From: Parahaliea mediterranea
GTDB taxonomy: Bacteria; Pseudomonadota; Gammaproteobacteria; Pseudomonadales; Halieaceae
DNA: 64,000 nucleotides
Direction: 5' to 3'
Assembly (NCBI RefSeq): GCF_017255185.1
Contig: NZ_JAFKCZ010000005.1
Span: 310,001-374,000, forward strand
The notes beneath the pieces were generated by a model. The model did not search any database. It was not told where the DNA came from and saw nothing but the letters and a program-made list of their open reading frames with translations. The position numbers and the translations under genes are program-made. Below are positions 17,683 to 26,096 of the stretch, piece after piece (position 1 is the first letter of the stretch; every line of letters begins with the position of its first letter).

Positions 17683-19413
17683 ATGGATCTTCGCACACTG
17701 ACATACATTGTGGTTGGGGCGACCTTCGTCCTGTACATCGGCATCGCGATCTGGTCGCGGGCCGGCTCCACCAAGGACTTCTACGTGGCGGGCGGTGGCG
17801 TGCACCCCGTCGCCAACGGCATGGCCACCGCCGCGGACTGGATGTCGGCGGCGTCCTTCATCTCCATGGCCGGGCTTATCGCCTTCATGGGTTACGGCGG
17901 CTCGGTCTTTCTCATGGGCTGGACCGGCGGCTTCGTGATTCTCGCGATGCTGCTGGCGCCCTACCTGCGCAAGTACGGCAAGTTCACCGTGCCGGAGTTT
18001 ATCGGCGACCGCTACTACTCCCGCGCCGCGCGGGTGGTGGCGGTGATCTGCCTGATCATTTGCTCGGTGACCTATGTCATCGGGCAGATGAAGGGCGTGG
18101 GGGTGGCGTTCTCCCGCTTCCTCGAAGTGGATTACGACACCGGGCTCTACGTGGGCATGATTATCGTGTTCTTCTACGCCGTGCTCGGCGGCATGAAGGG
18201 CATCACCTACACCCAGATCGCCCAGTACTGCGTGTTGATCCTGGCCTACACCATCCCGGCGATCTTTATCAGCCTGCAGCTGACCGGCAACCCCCTGCCG
18301 CAATTGGGGCTGGGCAGCACCATGGCCGGTACCGATACCTACCTGCTGGATAGGCTCGACCAGGTGGTGACGGACCTTGGTTTCGCCGAGTACACCACCA
18401 ATGCGCGGCTGTCGACGCTGAACATGTTCGCCTACACCCTGTCGCTGATGATCGGCACCGCGGGCCTGCCCCACGTGATCATCCGCTTCTTTACCGTGCC
18501 CAAGGTGCGGGACGCCCGCTCCTCCGCCGGCTGGGCACTGGTGTTCATCGCCATCCTCTACACCACCGCGCCCGCGGTCGCCGGCATGGCGCGCCTCAAC
18601 CTGATGCAGACCATCGAGCCCGAACCGGGCCAATACCTGGCTTACGACGAGCGGCCCCAGTGGTTCAAGAACTGGGAGACCACCGGCCTGCTGGCCTTCG
18701 AGGACAAGAACGGCGACGGCTTGATCCAGTACACGTCCCAGGCCGAGAGCAACGAGATGGTCAAGATCGACAACGACATCATGGTGCTCGCCAATCCGGA
18801 AATCGCCCGCCTGCCCAACTGGGTGATCGCCCTGGTGGCCGCGGGCGGGCTGGCAGCGGCGTTGTCCACCGCGGCGGGGCTGTTGCTGGCGATCTCCTCG
18901 GCGATCTCCCACGACCTGCTCAAGGGCATGATCGCGCCCAATATCAGCGAGAAAACGGAATTGACGGCGAGCCGCGTCGCCATGGCCCTGGCCATCGTCG
19001 GCGCCGGCTATCTCGGCCTCAATCCACCGGGCTTCGCCGCGGGCACCGTGGCGCTGGCCTTCGGTCTCGCCGCCTCGTCGATCTTCCCGGCCTTGATGAT
19101 GGGGATTTTCTCCACCCGGGTGAACAAGGAGGGCGCCATCGCGGGCATGGTGGCCGGTATCGGCGTAACCCTGTTCTATGTCTTCCAGCACAAGGGGATC
19201 ATGTTCATACCCGGCACCGCCTTCCTCGGCGACATGCCGGAGAACTGGTTCCTGGGTATTGAGCCCAACGCCTTCGGCGCGGTGGGTGCGGTGGTGAACT
19301 TCGCGGTGGCCGTGATAGTGGCGCGGGTGACCGCGGAACCGCCGGAGTCGGTGCAGGAGTTGGTGGACCACATCCGCGTACCGGTGGGGGCCACCACGGC
19401 CCACGATCACTGA
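17683..19413 (+). CDS. SSS-family cation/acetate-type symporter (ActP-like)
   Basis: 576 residues, about 13 membrane helices. Typical SSS start: an N-terminal helix, then STKDFYVAGGGVHPVANGMATAADWMSAASFISMAG. It belongs to the DUF4212-partnered branch rather than classical ActP. That branch has a hydrophilic insertion in the middle, seen here around residues 305-365 (PEPGQYLAYDERPQWFKNW and following). It probably imports acetate or a related monocarboxylate with sodium. It is coupled to the DUF4212 gene (4-bp gap) and followed after 19 bp by a small unknown gene. Acetate is inferred from the CrbSR and acs context. Confidence 0.88.
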   Translation: MDLRTLTYIVVGATFVLYIGIAIWSRAGSTKDFYVAGGGVHPVANGMATAADWMSAASFISMAGLIAFMGYGGSVFLMGWTGGFVILAMLLAPYLRKYGKFTVPEFIGDRYYSRAARVVAVICLIICSVTYVIGQMKGVGVAFSRFLEVDYDTGLYVGMIIVFFYAVLGGMKGITYTQIAQYCVLILAYTIPAIFISLQLTGNPLPQLGLGSTMAGTDTYLLDRLDQVVTDLGFAEYTTNARLSTLNMFAYTLSLMIGTAGLPHVIIRFFTVPKVRDARSSAGWALVFIAILYTTAPAVAGMARLNLMQTIEPEPGQYLAYDERPQWFKNWETTGLLAFEDKNGDGLIQYTSQAESNEMVKIDNDIMVLANPEIARLPNWVIALVAAGGLAAALSTAAGLLLAISSAISHDLLKGMIAPNISEKTELTASRVAMALAIVGAGYLGLNPPGFAAGTVALAFGLAASSIFPALMMGIFSTRVNKEGAIAGMVAGIGVTLFYVFQHKGIMFIPGTAFLGDMPENWFLGIEPNAFGAVGAVVNFAVAVIVARVTAEPPESVQELVDHIRVPVGATTAHDH

Positions 19414-19432
19414 GCGCCGCGGGAGCATCGCC

Positions 19433-19909
19433 ATGTTGACCAACAAGCATGTGATTCTCGCCCTGCTGGTCGCGCCGGTGCTCTCGCTCCTGGCCTGGTT
19501 CGCGGTGGGCAACCTGGTGGGGGAACAGCCCCATGCCGCGGTGGCCGGCGGCGTTTACCCCCTGCTGGAAAAGAGCAACTGCCGCTACCCCAGTGGCCGC
19601 TGCCAAATGGTCAATGGCGATGTGTCCCTGACCCTGCGGCTGCTGTCGCCGGATAGCTCCCCGCGGCTGGCCTTGAACTCCAGCGTCGAGCTTCAGGGCG
19701 TACTGGTCGCGGTGGTACCCCCCGGCGCGGCCGCCGGCGACGCTCCCCCTCCCCGCGCCATGGCGTCCTCGGATGCCAGTGGAACGCACTGGCAATTGTC
19801 GCTGCCGGCGGTGCCGCCGGAGGGTGCGCGGCTGCGCCTGGTGGCCGCCACCAGCGACAACCGCTTTACCGCCGAGGTCGCCACCCGCTTTGCCCGGGTG
19901 GACGAGTAG
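19433..19909 (+). CDS. unknown small membrane-anchored periplasmic protein
   Basis: 158 residues, not recognised. One N-terminal hydrophobic helix (about residues 7-28) acts as signal anchor. The rest looks periplasmic and beta-rich, with two cysteines close together (NCRYPSGRCQM) that could form a disulfide, and a Pro/Ala-rich loop near residues 95-110. It starts 19 bp after the symporter stop on the same strand, so it is probably in that transcription unit. A role as accessory to the symporter or its sensor is possible, but nothing in the sequence proves it. Confidence 0.65.
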   Translation: MLTNKHVILALLVAPVLSLLAWFAVGNLVGEQPHAAVAGGVYPLLEKSNCRYPSGRCQMVNGDVSLTLRLLSPDSSPRLALNSSVELQGVLVAVVPPGAAAGDAPPPRAMASSDASGTHWQLSLPAVPPEGARLRLVAATSDNRFTAEVATRFARVDE

Positions 19910-19916
19910 TCCGGGC

Positions 19917-19935
19917 CGTCTACACTTTCTAGACG
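19917..19935 (+). promoter_or_regulatory. inverted repeat before the phospholipase-D-like gene
   Basis: CGTCTA, 7-base spacer, TAGACG: a perfect 6-bp inverted repeat in the 93-bp gap between the small unknown gene and the PLD-like gene. It could be an operator or a weak hairpin. No protein can be assigned. Confidence 0.3.
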
Positions 19936-20002
19936 ACAAGGCGGCTACGCTATCAGTTAGCAGGCGCCGGAGGTGGTGGAAGTTCGCCAACTGGGAGGCG
20001 CG

Positions 20003-22216
20003 ATGAAAGCGCTCGGGATGCCAGCCGTATTGCTGTGCTGCCTGCTGGTGGGTTGTGGTGGTTGTGGCAGTCAACCCGGCGACAGGAATGACGGGGGTGT
20101 GGAGAGTCGCGCCTCGGCGGTACTGGAAGCCAGCGGCGGCGAGCTGTTGCTGGACAACGATGCCGCCTTTGCCAGCAAGCTGGCGTTGGTGGACGCCGCC
20201 AGCCACACCATCGATATCGCCTATTACATCTTTGACCGCGACTACAGTTCCTCGGTGCTGGCGGACGCCCTGCTGCGCGCCGCGCGCCGCGGCGTGCGCG
20301 TGCGCCTGCTCACGGATTACAGCGCGGCCTATAGCCGGCTCGACTGGTTCGACATGCTGGAGGCGGAAAGCGGGGGGCGGCTGGAAGTGCGCTTCTACAA
20401 CCGGCCCACGCGCAACATGGTGATGGACGCGGCCTACGTGACCCTGGGCTGCACCGCGGCGGCCGGTGATCGCGGCGACTGCTCGCCGCGGAAGTTCGCC
20501 GATCTCGAGCGGCGCTTTGCCGAGGAGCGTATCGATGGCGCCAGCGCCGCGGCGCTGAATATTTCCAACCTGAATGTGGCCGGATCGGGCGATTTCCTGG
20601 CGGGGCTGTACGGCCGCGACCCGGAGTTGATGGCGCTGGCGGTTCAGGAAGGCCAGGGCGTGGACCCCGAGGCGCTCAAGGGGCGCGCCGGGGGCGCCGA
20701 CAGCGCCGGGCGGGAGTCGCTCAAGCGCCTGGGCAAGCTGTGGTTCCAGGCGCGTTATGGCGGTGGCCTGGACACGGTGAGCGCGCGCATTCAGCTGGCT
20801 TTTGCCCGCGGCCTCTATGGCGAGCAGATCAACCCGGTGTACGACGCGCTGTCGGCCTATATGCCGCTGGAGCGCCCGGACAACCGCGCCGCCCGCCGCG
20901 ACTGGGATTACCAGAGTGAATTTTTGCACCACAAATTGTTGTGGGTGGATGGGCGGCGGCTGCAGCTCGGCGGGCGCAATGTACAGGACAGCTACCACAT
21001 GCACCCGGGCGAGCTGACCGCGAAATACGTGTTCGAGGACAGTGACCTGGTGGCGGAAATCGCCGGTGGCGGAGACGACATCACCGCCTCCTTCGAGCGC
21101 CTGTGGGATTTTCGCGCGATGGTGGCCACGCTCGGGGAAGTCCGCGCCCACGCGCCGAATGAATCCCTGTCCGCCCTGGCCGCGCACGGCGCGGCAATGG
21201 CCCGCTGCGAGGGCCGGCCGCGGAGCGAGCGGGAAGTCTGCGTCGCCTCGGAGTTCGCCGCGCGCCTGCGGGATCCGGGTGAACGGCTCGCCGACCAACG
21301 CCAGTTGATGCAGCGGCACCTGGCGCGCTATCGCGGGGAATACCGCCCCGCGCCGTCCGCGCCCGCCTTGCCACTGGACCCGGGGGCCCGGCTGTACTAC
21401 CTGGAAAACCTGCCCTTCCGTGACGGGCAGCGTGGCTACGGCGCCGAGGACGACGCCCCCGACGCCTGGAGCAAGCACATCCACGGCCAGTGGCTGGCGG
21501 CGCTGGAGGGCAGTTGCGGTGGCGAGGCCACGCGGGTGGTTATGCACAACGCCTATTTCCTGCTGCCGGCCAATCTGCTGCGTGCCCTGGGCGGCATGCT
21601 CGACGGTAGTCGGGATTGCGGTAACGTTAGCATCGAAGTAGTCACCAATTCTTTCGCCACCACCGATTTAAACGCGGTGAATCTGGCGGCGGCCTGGCAA
21701 CTCAAGGCGCTGGACGATTATCGCCGGGCGCACGACGGCGCGCCGGGCGCCGCCGATTTCAGTTACGGCGAATACCAGGCGCGGCCCGGCGCGCCCCTGC
21801 TCAGCCTGCACAGCAAGGTCATGCTGTTCGGCGATGCACTGTTTGTCGGCTCGGCCAACGCGGACGTGCGCAGCTTCGTAATGGACACCAACAACGGCCT
21901 GTACATCGAAAACGCCCCGCGCCTGGTGGTGGCCTGGGAAGCGTGGCTGCAGACGCAGCGGGAGCGGGGGCGCATTCGCGAGTTGAGTGAAACCCTGGGC
22001 CCCGAGTTGGAGACCCTGATGCGCGACAATCTGGCCGCGGTGGAGCAGCTGGTGGAGAAGTACGATCGGCGGGACCGGGTCGAGCCGCAGCAGATGGCCG
22101 CGCTCAAGGCCCATGCCGCTGAATTCTTCACGCGCATTTACCAGCTCAGCGGGGAGGTGCTGGAGGGTGATGCCGGCGCCGCCGAGCGTTTCAATAGTCT
22201 GCTGAAGGTGATCTAG
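20003..22216 (+). CDS. phospholipase-D-like lipoprotein
   Basis: 737 residues. The ATG at 20003 (GGAGG 4 bases upstream) gives a lipoprotein signal with lipobox LLVGC. The first PLD half has HHKLLWVDG followed by LGGRNVQDSY, a good HxKx4D site. The second half has LHSKVMLFGDALFVGSANADVRS. Here the Asp sits one residue later than in the canonical motif, but the following GSxN is intact. Such periplasmic PLD proteins include cardiolipin-synthase-like and phospholipid-processing enzymes. It is long for the family because of a roughly 180-residue Ala/Arg-rich insertion between the halves. Its stop is 12 bp from that of the convergent DUF900 gene. The exact reaction is unknown. Confidence 0.82.
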   Translation: MKALGMPAVLLCCLLVGCGGCGSQPGDRNDGGVESRASAVLEASGGELLLDNDAAFASKLALVDAASHTIDIAYYIFDRDYSSSVLADALLRAARRGVRVRLLTDYSAAYSRLDWFDMLEAESGGRLEVRFYNRPTRNMVMDAAYVTLGCTAAAGDRGDCSPRKFADLERRFAEERIDGASAAALNISNLNVAGSGDFLAGLYGRDPELMALAVQEGQGVDPEALKGRAGGADSAGRESLKRLGKLWFQARYGGGLDTVSARIQLAFARGLYGEQINPVYDALSAYMPLERPDNRAARRDWDYQSEFLHHKLLWVDGRRLQLGGRNVQDSYHMHPGELTAKYVFEDSDLVAEIAGGGDDITASFERLWDFRAMVATLGEVRAHAPNESLSALAAHGAAMARCEGRPRSEREVCVASEFAARLRDPGERLADQRQLMQRHLARYRGEYRPAPSAPALPLDPGARLYYLENLPFRDGQRGYGAEDDAPDAWSKHIHGQWLAALEGSCGGEATRVVMHNAYFLLPANLLRALGGMLDGSRDCGNVSIEVVTNSFATTDLNAVNLAAAWQLKALDDYRRAHDGAPGAADFSYGEYQARPGAPLLSLHSKVMLFGDALFVGSANADVRSFVMDTNNGLYIENAPRLVVAWEAWLQTQRERGRIRELSETLGPELETLMRDNLAAVEQLVEKYDRRDRVEPQQMAALKAHAAEFFTRIYQLSGEVLEGDAGAAERFNSLLKVI

Positions 22217-22228
22217 CGCCGCGGCTCA

Positions 22229-23311
22229 CTAGAAGCGGTAGAGATTGCGGTCCATATGGTAGGTCAACCCGGCCTCGGCATTGCCGCCCTCGAACATGCG
22301 CCGGAACATCTGCCTCAGCGACGGGTTGCCGGTCACGGGCTTCCCCTGGAAATAGCTGTGATCGGAGCCGACGCCCTTGCTGCCGGTGACGTCGATATAG
22401 TTCGCGTTGCCCGAGACCAGGTTGCGGGTATGTTGGCCCAGGCGTTCCCGCTGTTCGCCGCCGGGCTTGCGCCGGGACCATTTGAGGGCGTAGTCGTTCT
22501 CGTTGATCACCACGTACAGGCGATTGCGGGTGAGGAAATTGCCCAGCCATTCCTCGTGGCCGGGGTTGTTGGCGTCGGCGGCAACCATGGCGATATTGTC
22601 GAACACCAGTTGCCGCAGGCTGCTGGTGCCCGGCTTCGAGGCATACTTGGCCAGGTAGTTGCCCATTGAGTGGCACAGCAGGTTGAGGGTCAGCTTGCAC
22701 TCGCGCTCCAGCAGGCGGGTAAACAGGGCGTGGGCCTCTTCCCGGTTGTCGGGGTGTTTCCGGCGGGCGAGCTCCATCAGGTCCGACTGCAGGCCGCGGG
22801 TCAACAGGCTGTGGTATTTGTGCATCAGGCCGATGGTGCGGTGCAGGGCGGTGGCGGAGGCGCGCGCATCGTCCTTGTCGCTCTTGTAGGCGATGGTGCC
22901 CTCAATCTGGCCGCCGCCGTCGGCGGGCCAGGAAAAGGGAATGACAATCACGTTATACAGCGCTTCCAGTTCCTTGGCGGTGGTGATCACATCCCGCATG
23001 TCGTTGTTGTAGCCGTGGACGAACAGCAGCAGGTGCCGGCTTTCCCGCCGCGCCCGTTCGAACAGTTCGCAGGCCACCTTCAGGCTTACGAACCAGGTTT
23101 CTTGCGGGTCGATGGGCAGGCGGTAGCGTTTTTTCAGGTCTTCCACCTCCGCCTGTTGCAGGCGATCCTCCAGCACGGTGGTGGTGAAGCGCGTCTTGCC
23201 GGTAACCTCCACCAGGCGCAGCTCATTGGGCCCGCTGGGATTGGGCTCCTTGCCAAAGACCTCCAGCCCCCCCCGGCCTTCGTGTAGTACCCGATTGGTG
23301 ACCACGTACAT
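22229..23311 (-). CDS. DUF900-type alpha/beta hydrolase
   Basis: 360 residues, no obvious signal peptide. The oxyanion motif LLLFVHGYNNDMRDV and nucleophile elbow LLCHSMGNYLA (the usual GHSxG with Cys for the first Gly) identify an alpha/beta hydrolase. The spacing fits the DUF900 family. A late His in GSDHSYFQG may complete the triad. It is convergent with the PLD-like gene and divergent from the DUF294 gene. A function in ester hydrolysis is likely, but the substrate cannot be named. Confidence 0.78.
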   Translation of the reverse strand: MYVVTNRVLHEGRGGLEVFGKEPNPSGPNELRLVEVTGKTRFTTTVLEDRLQQAEVEDLKKRYRLPIDPQETWFVSLKVACELFERARRESRHLLLFVHGYNNDMRDVITTAKELEALYNVIVIPFSWPADGGGQIEGTIAYKSDKDDARASATALHRTIGLMHKYHSLLTRGLQSDLMELARRKHPDNREEAHALFTRLLERECKLTLNLLCHSMGNYLAKYASKPGTSSLRQLVFDNIAMVAADANNPGHEEWLGNFLTRNRLYVVINENDYALKWSRRKPGGEQRERLGQHTRNLVSGNANYIDVTGSKGVGSDHSYFQGKPVTGNPSLRQMFRRMFEGGNAEAGLTYHMDRNLYRF

Positions 23312-23429
23312 GGCCCGCCCTCCCCGTGCCTGTTATTGATACAAGGTAGGCCAGCCCGGCGGGGGGCGCCACTTTGCGCATTGAACACCCTTGCAGGTGC
23401 GCCGGCCTCGATACGGGCGGCACGCTATC

Positions 23430-23472
23430 GACCTTGGTCGCCTTGGCTTCGCCACCGCAAGGGCCGCATACT
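23430..23472 (+). promoter_or_regulatory. candidate CrbR operator and promoter of the DUF294-exonuclease unit
   Basis: Core GACCTTGGTC (23430-23439), the complement orientation of the motif. Its centre is 32.5 bp upstream of CATACT (23467-23472), the same distance as at the porin and DUF4212 promoters. The gene starts 30 bp after the -10. Together with acs downstream, this ties the unit to the acetate regulon. Confidence 0.55.
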
Positions 23473-23502
23473 GTGAGTGATTGGATCACGGGAGGGAGCC
23501 GG

Positions 23503-25398
23503 GTGAGCGCGCAAGAGCCTCGAGCGAAGCAGCCTGGAGACACGCGGGTAATCGCGCCGGAGCTGCAGGCGGTGGTCGATTTTCTCAGCCAGACGCCGCC
23601 CTTCGGCGAGCTGTCACCCGAGGCGCTGGTGGCCGCCGCGGCGGCGATGCGGGTCAGTTACCACCGCCAGGGCGAGCAGTTTCACGCCGACAGCGACAGC
23701 GACAGCGCCCTGCGCATTGTGCGCAGTGGCGCGATCGACCTCCGCGACGCCAATAACAAACTGCTGGACCGGCTCGGCGAGGGCGAGAGCTTCCACATTG
23801 GTCGTCTCAATACCGCGGGTGAGGACAAGGTGACGGCCACGGTGATCGAGGATTGCCTGTTGTACCTGTTGCCCGACGCCGATTACCGCGCGCTGCGCGA
23901 TGCCGACCGGCGTTTCGATCGCCACTTCCACGGCCAGCGCGATCGGCGCCTGCGCCGGGCCGCGCGCTACGAACCCGAACCCCACCTGATGACCCAGCCG
24001 GTATCCGCGGTGATGTGCCGCGACCTGCTGACCGTCGCCGCCGACGCCACGGTGCGCGACGCCGCCGTCGTCATGAGCGAGCGCCGGGTGTCCTCCGCTT
24101 TCGTGATGGCGGGCGGTGAGCTGTGCGGCATCGTGACCGACCGCGACCTGCGCGCGCGGGTGCTGGCGCCGGCGCTGTCGCCCGATACCCCGGTGCGCAC
24201 GGTGATGACCGCCGACCCCCTGTGGATCGATGCCGACGCCAGCCTGTTCGAAGCGACGTTGGCGATGACCCGTCACGGCTGCCACCACTTGCCGGTGAAA
24301 CACGACGGCGGCCTGGTCGGAGTGGTCACCACCTCCGACCTGATGCTGGCCCGCCAGGACGACCCGGTCTACCTGGTGCAGCACATCTCGCGCCAGGAGA
24401 CGGTGGCGGGCATGGTCGAGGTGCTGCGGGGGGTGCCCAACCTGATGGTGCAGTGGGTGGGCGCCGGTATTCGCGCGCGCCAGGTCAGCCGGGTGCTGAC
24501 CGCGATCAGCGACGCGGTGGTGGTGCGCCTGCTGCAATTGGCGGAGGAGGAGCTGGGGCCGCCGCCGGTGCCCTACTGCTGGCTCGGCTTCGGCTCCCAG
24601 GGTCGCCAGGAGCAACTGCTCGGCGCCGACCAGGACAACGGCCTGGTCATCGACGACGCCATGGCGCCGGAGCATGCGCCCTGGTTTGAACAGCTGGCGA
24701 CCTTCGTTTGCGACGGCCTCGACGCCTGCGGCTATCCCTATTGCAAGGGCGAGGTCATGGCCAGCAATCCGCAGTGGCGGCAGCCGCTGGAGCGCTGGCG
24801 GGAAACCGTGCGCAGCTGGACCCGCACGCCGACACCGGACGCGGTCATGCGGGTGTCGATCTTCTTCGACTTGCGGGCGATCCACGGCGAGGCGGCGCTG
24901 TGCCGGCAATTGCAGCAGACCATGCTGGAGCAGTCCTCGCGCAATACCATTTTCCTGGCGGCGCTGGCGGCCAACGCCCTGGACCGGCCGCCGCCACTGG
25001 GTATCTTCCGCCGGTTCGTGGTCGATCGCGACGGCCAGCACCGCGACAGCCTCGACCTGAAAAAGCGCGGGGTGCTGCCGATCACCGATATTGTTCGCCT
25101 GCACGCCCTGGCGCGCGGGGTCGGCGCGGTCAACACCGACGAGCGTCTGCAGGCCCTGGCGGACAGCGGCGAACTGGCCCTGGTGGACGCCCGCAACCTC
25201 ACCGACGCCCTGCACTGCCTGCAACGCCTGCGCCTGCAGAACCACGTCGACCAGCAGTTGCGCGGCGAGCCCCTGAGCAACTTCCTCAATCCCCGGCAGC
25301 TGCCGAAAATGGCCCGGGAACAGCTGCGTGACGCCTTCGCCATCATCCACGACGCCCAGGGGGCGGTGCGCCTGCGCTTTCGCCAGGGGCTGGGTTGA
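23503..25398 (+). CDS. cNMP-binding, CBS-pair and DUF294 nucleotidyltransferase-like protein
   Basis: 631 residues from GTG 23503, with GGAGG 7 bases upstream. Domains: a cyclic-nucleotide-binding-like domain (about 20-140), two CBS domains (about 165-290; AVMCRDLLTVAADATVRDA and VMTADPLWIDADASLFEA), then a DUF294 nucleotidyltransferase-like domain with LGFGSQGRQEQLLGADQDN. That last motif resembles the GSxxR..D.D site of GlnD-type uridylyltransferases. The DUF294 C-terminal helical domain ends the protein. Relatives sit beside acs and the DnaQ-like exonuclease in many proteobacteria. It is presumably a signalling protein sensing nucleotides or energy state. The exonuclease start overlaps its stop (TGATG). 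Confidence 0.85.
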   Translation: MSAQEPRAKQPGDTRVIAPELQAVVDFLSQTPPFGELSPEALVAAAAAMRVSYHRQGEQFHADSDSDSALRIVRSGAIDLRDANNKLLDRLGEGESFHIGRLNTAGEDKVTATVIEDCLLYLLPDADYRALRDADRRFDRHFHGQRDRRLRRAARYEPEPHLMTQPVSAVMCRDLLTVAADATVRDAAVVMSERRVSSAFVMAGGELCGIVTDRDLRARVLAPALSPDTPVRTVMTADPLWIDADASLFEATLAMTRHGCHHLPVKHDGGLVGVVTTSDLMLARQDDPVYLVQHISRQETVAGMVEVLRGVPNLMVQWVGAGIRARQVSRVLTAISDAVVVRLLQLAEEELGPPPVPYCWLGFGSQGRQEQLLGADQDNGLVIDDAMAPEHAPWFEQLATFVCDGLDACGYPYCKGEVMASNPQWRQPLERWRETVRSWTRTPTPDAVMRVSIFFDLRAIHGEAALCRQLQQTMLEQSSRNTIFLAALAANALDRPPPLGIFRRFVVDRDGQHRDSLDLKKRGVLPITDIVRLHALARGVGAVNTDERLQALADSGELALVDARNLTDALHCLQRLRLQNHVDQQLRGEPLSNFLNPRQLPKMAREQLRDAFAIIHDAQGAVRLRFRQGLG

Positions 25399-26090
25399 TG
25401 CGGCGCCACCGCTGGCGCCGGTGGTACTACCGCGCCCGGGTGCGCGGTACCCCGCTGGCGGACTGCTGGGCGCGCCCCTGGCCGTCGACGCGGCAGGCGT
25501 GGCTGGACTATGAGTACCTGGTGTGCGATGCCGAGATGTCGGCGCTGGAGGTCGCGCGCGGCGAGCTGCTCAGCCTGGGCTGGGTGGTGGTCGAGGGGGG
25601 GCAGGTGCGGCTCGACAGCGCCGCCCACCACCTGGTGGCCGCCAGCCGCAGCGTGGGCCAAAGCGCCGGCATCCACCAGTTGCGCGACTGCGACCTGCAC
25701 GGCGCGGAGCCGGAAGCACTGGTGCTGCGGCGCCTTTGCGAGGCGGCACGCGGGCGCATCCTGGTGTTCCACCACGCGCCGCTGGATTTGGCCTACCTCG
25801 ATCGCGCCAGCCGGCGCCTGTTCTCGGCGCCGCTGTTGCTACCCTATCTCGATACCCTGGCCATCGAGCAGCGGCGCCGCGAACGGCTGGACACTGCGCC
25901 ACAGCCGGGCGCGCTCACCCTCACCGCCTGCCGGCGCCGCTACGGCCTGCCGGACTACCCGGCCCACAACGCCCTGGTGGACGCCGTGGCCACGGCGGAA
26001 CTGCTACTGGCGATCGCCAGCCACCGCGGCGGGGTGGACCGCCAGGGCCGGCCGCGGCCGGCGCGGCTGGGGGATTTGAGCCGGCACTGA
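25398..26090 (+). CDS. DnaQ-like 3'-5' exonuclease (DEDDh)
   Basis: 230 residues. The ATG shares one base with the upstream stop (TGATG), so the two genes are translationally coupled. After an Arg/Trp-rich N-terminus the exonuclease motifs appear: Exo I YLVCDAEMSALE (Asp44, Glu46), Exo II VFHHAPLDLAYL, Exo III PAHNALVDAVATAEL with the His and Asp of a DEDDh enzyme. All expected catalytic acids are present. It resembles DNA polymerase III epsilon but lacks the polymerase-binding tail, as in the stand-alone forms that neighbour DUF294 genes. Its role in the acetate cluster is unknown. It converges with acs, 6 bp apart. Confidence 0.87.
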   Translation: MRRHRWRRWYYRARVRGTPLADCWARPWPSTRQAWLDYEYLVCDAEMSALEVARGELLSLGWVVVEGGQVRLDSAAHHLVAASRSVGQSAGIHQLRDCDLHGAEPEALVLRRLCEAARGRILVFHHAPLDLAYLDRASRRLFSAPLLLPYLDTLAIEQRRRERLDTAPQPGALTLTACRRRYGLPDYPAHNALVDAVATAELLLAIASHRGGVDRQGRPRPARLGDLSRH

Positions 26091-26096
26091 CCGCCG

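Noticed and set aside
18373-18382. GACCTTGGTT inside the symporter gene as an operator
   Set aside because: It lacks the symmetric end, lies within coding sequence and has no promoter-like spacing.
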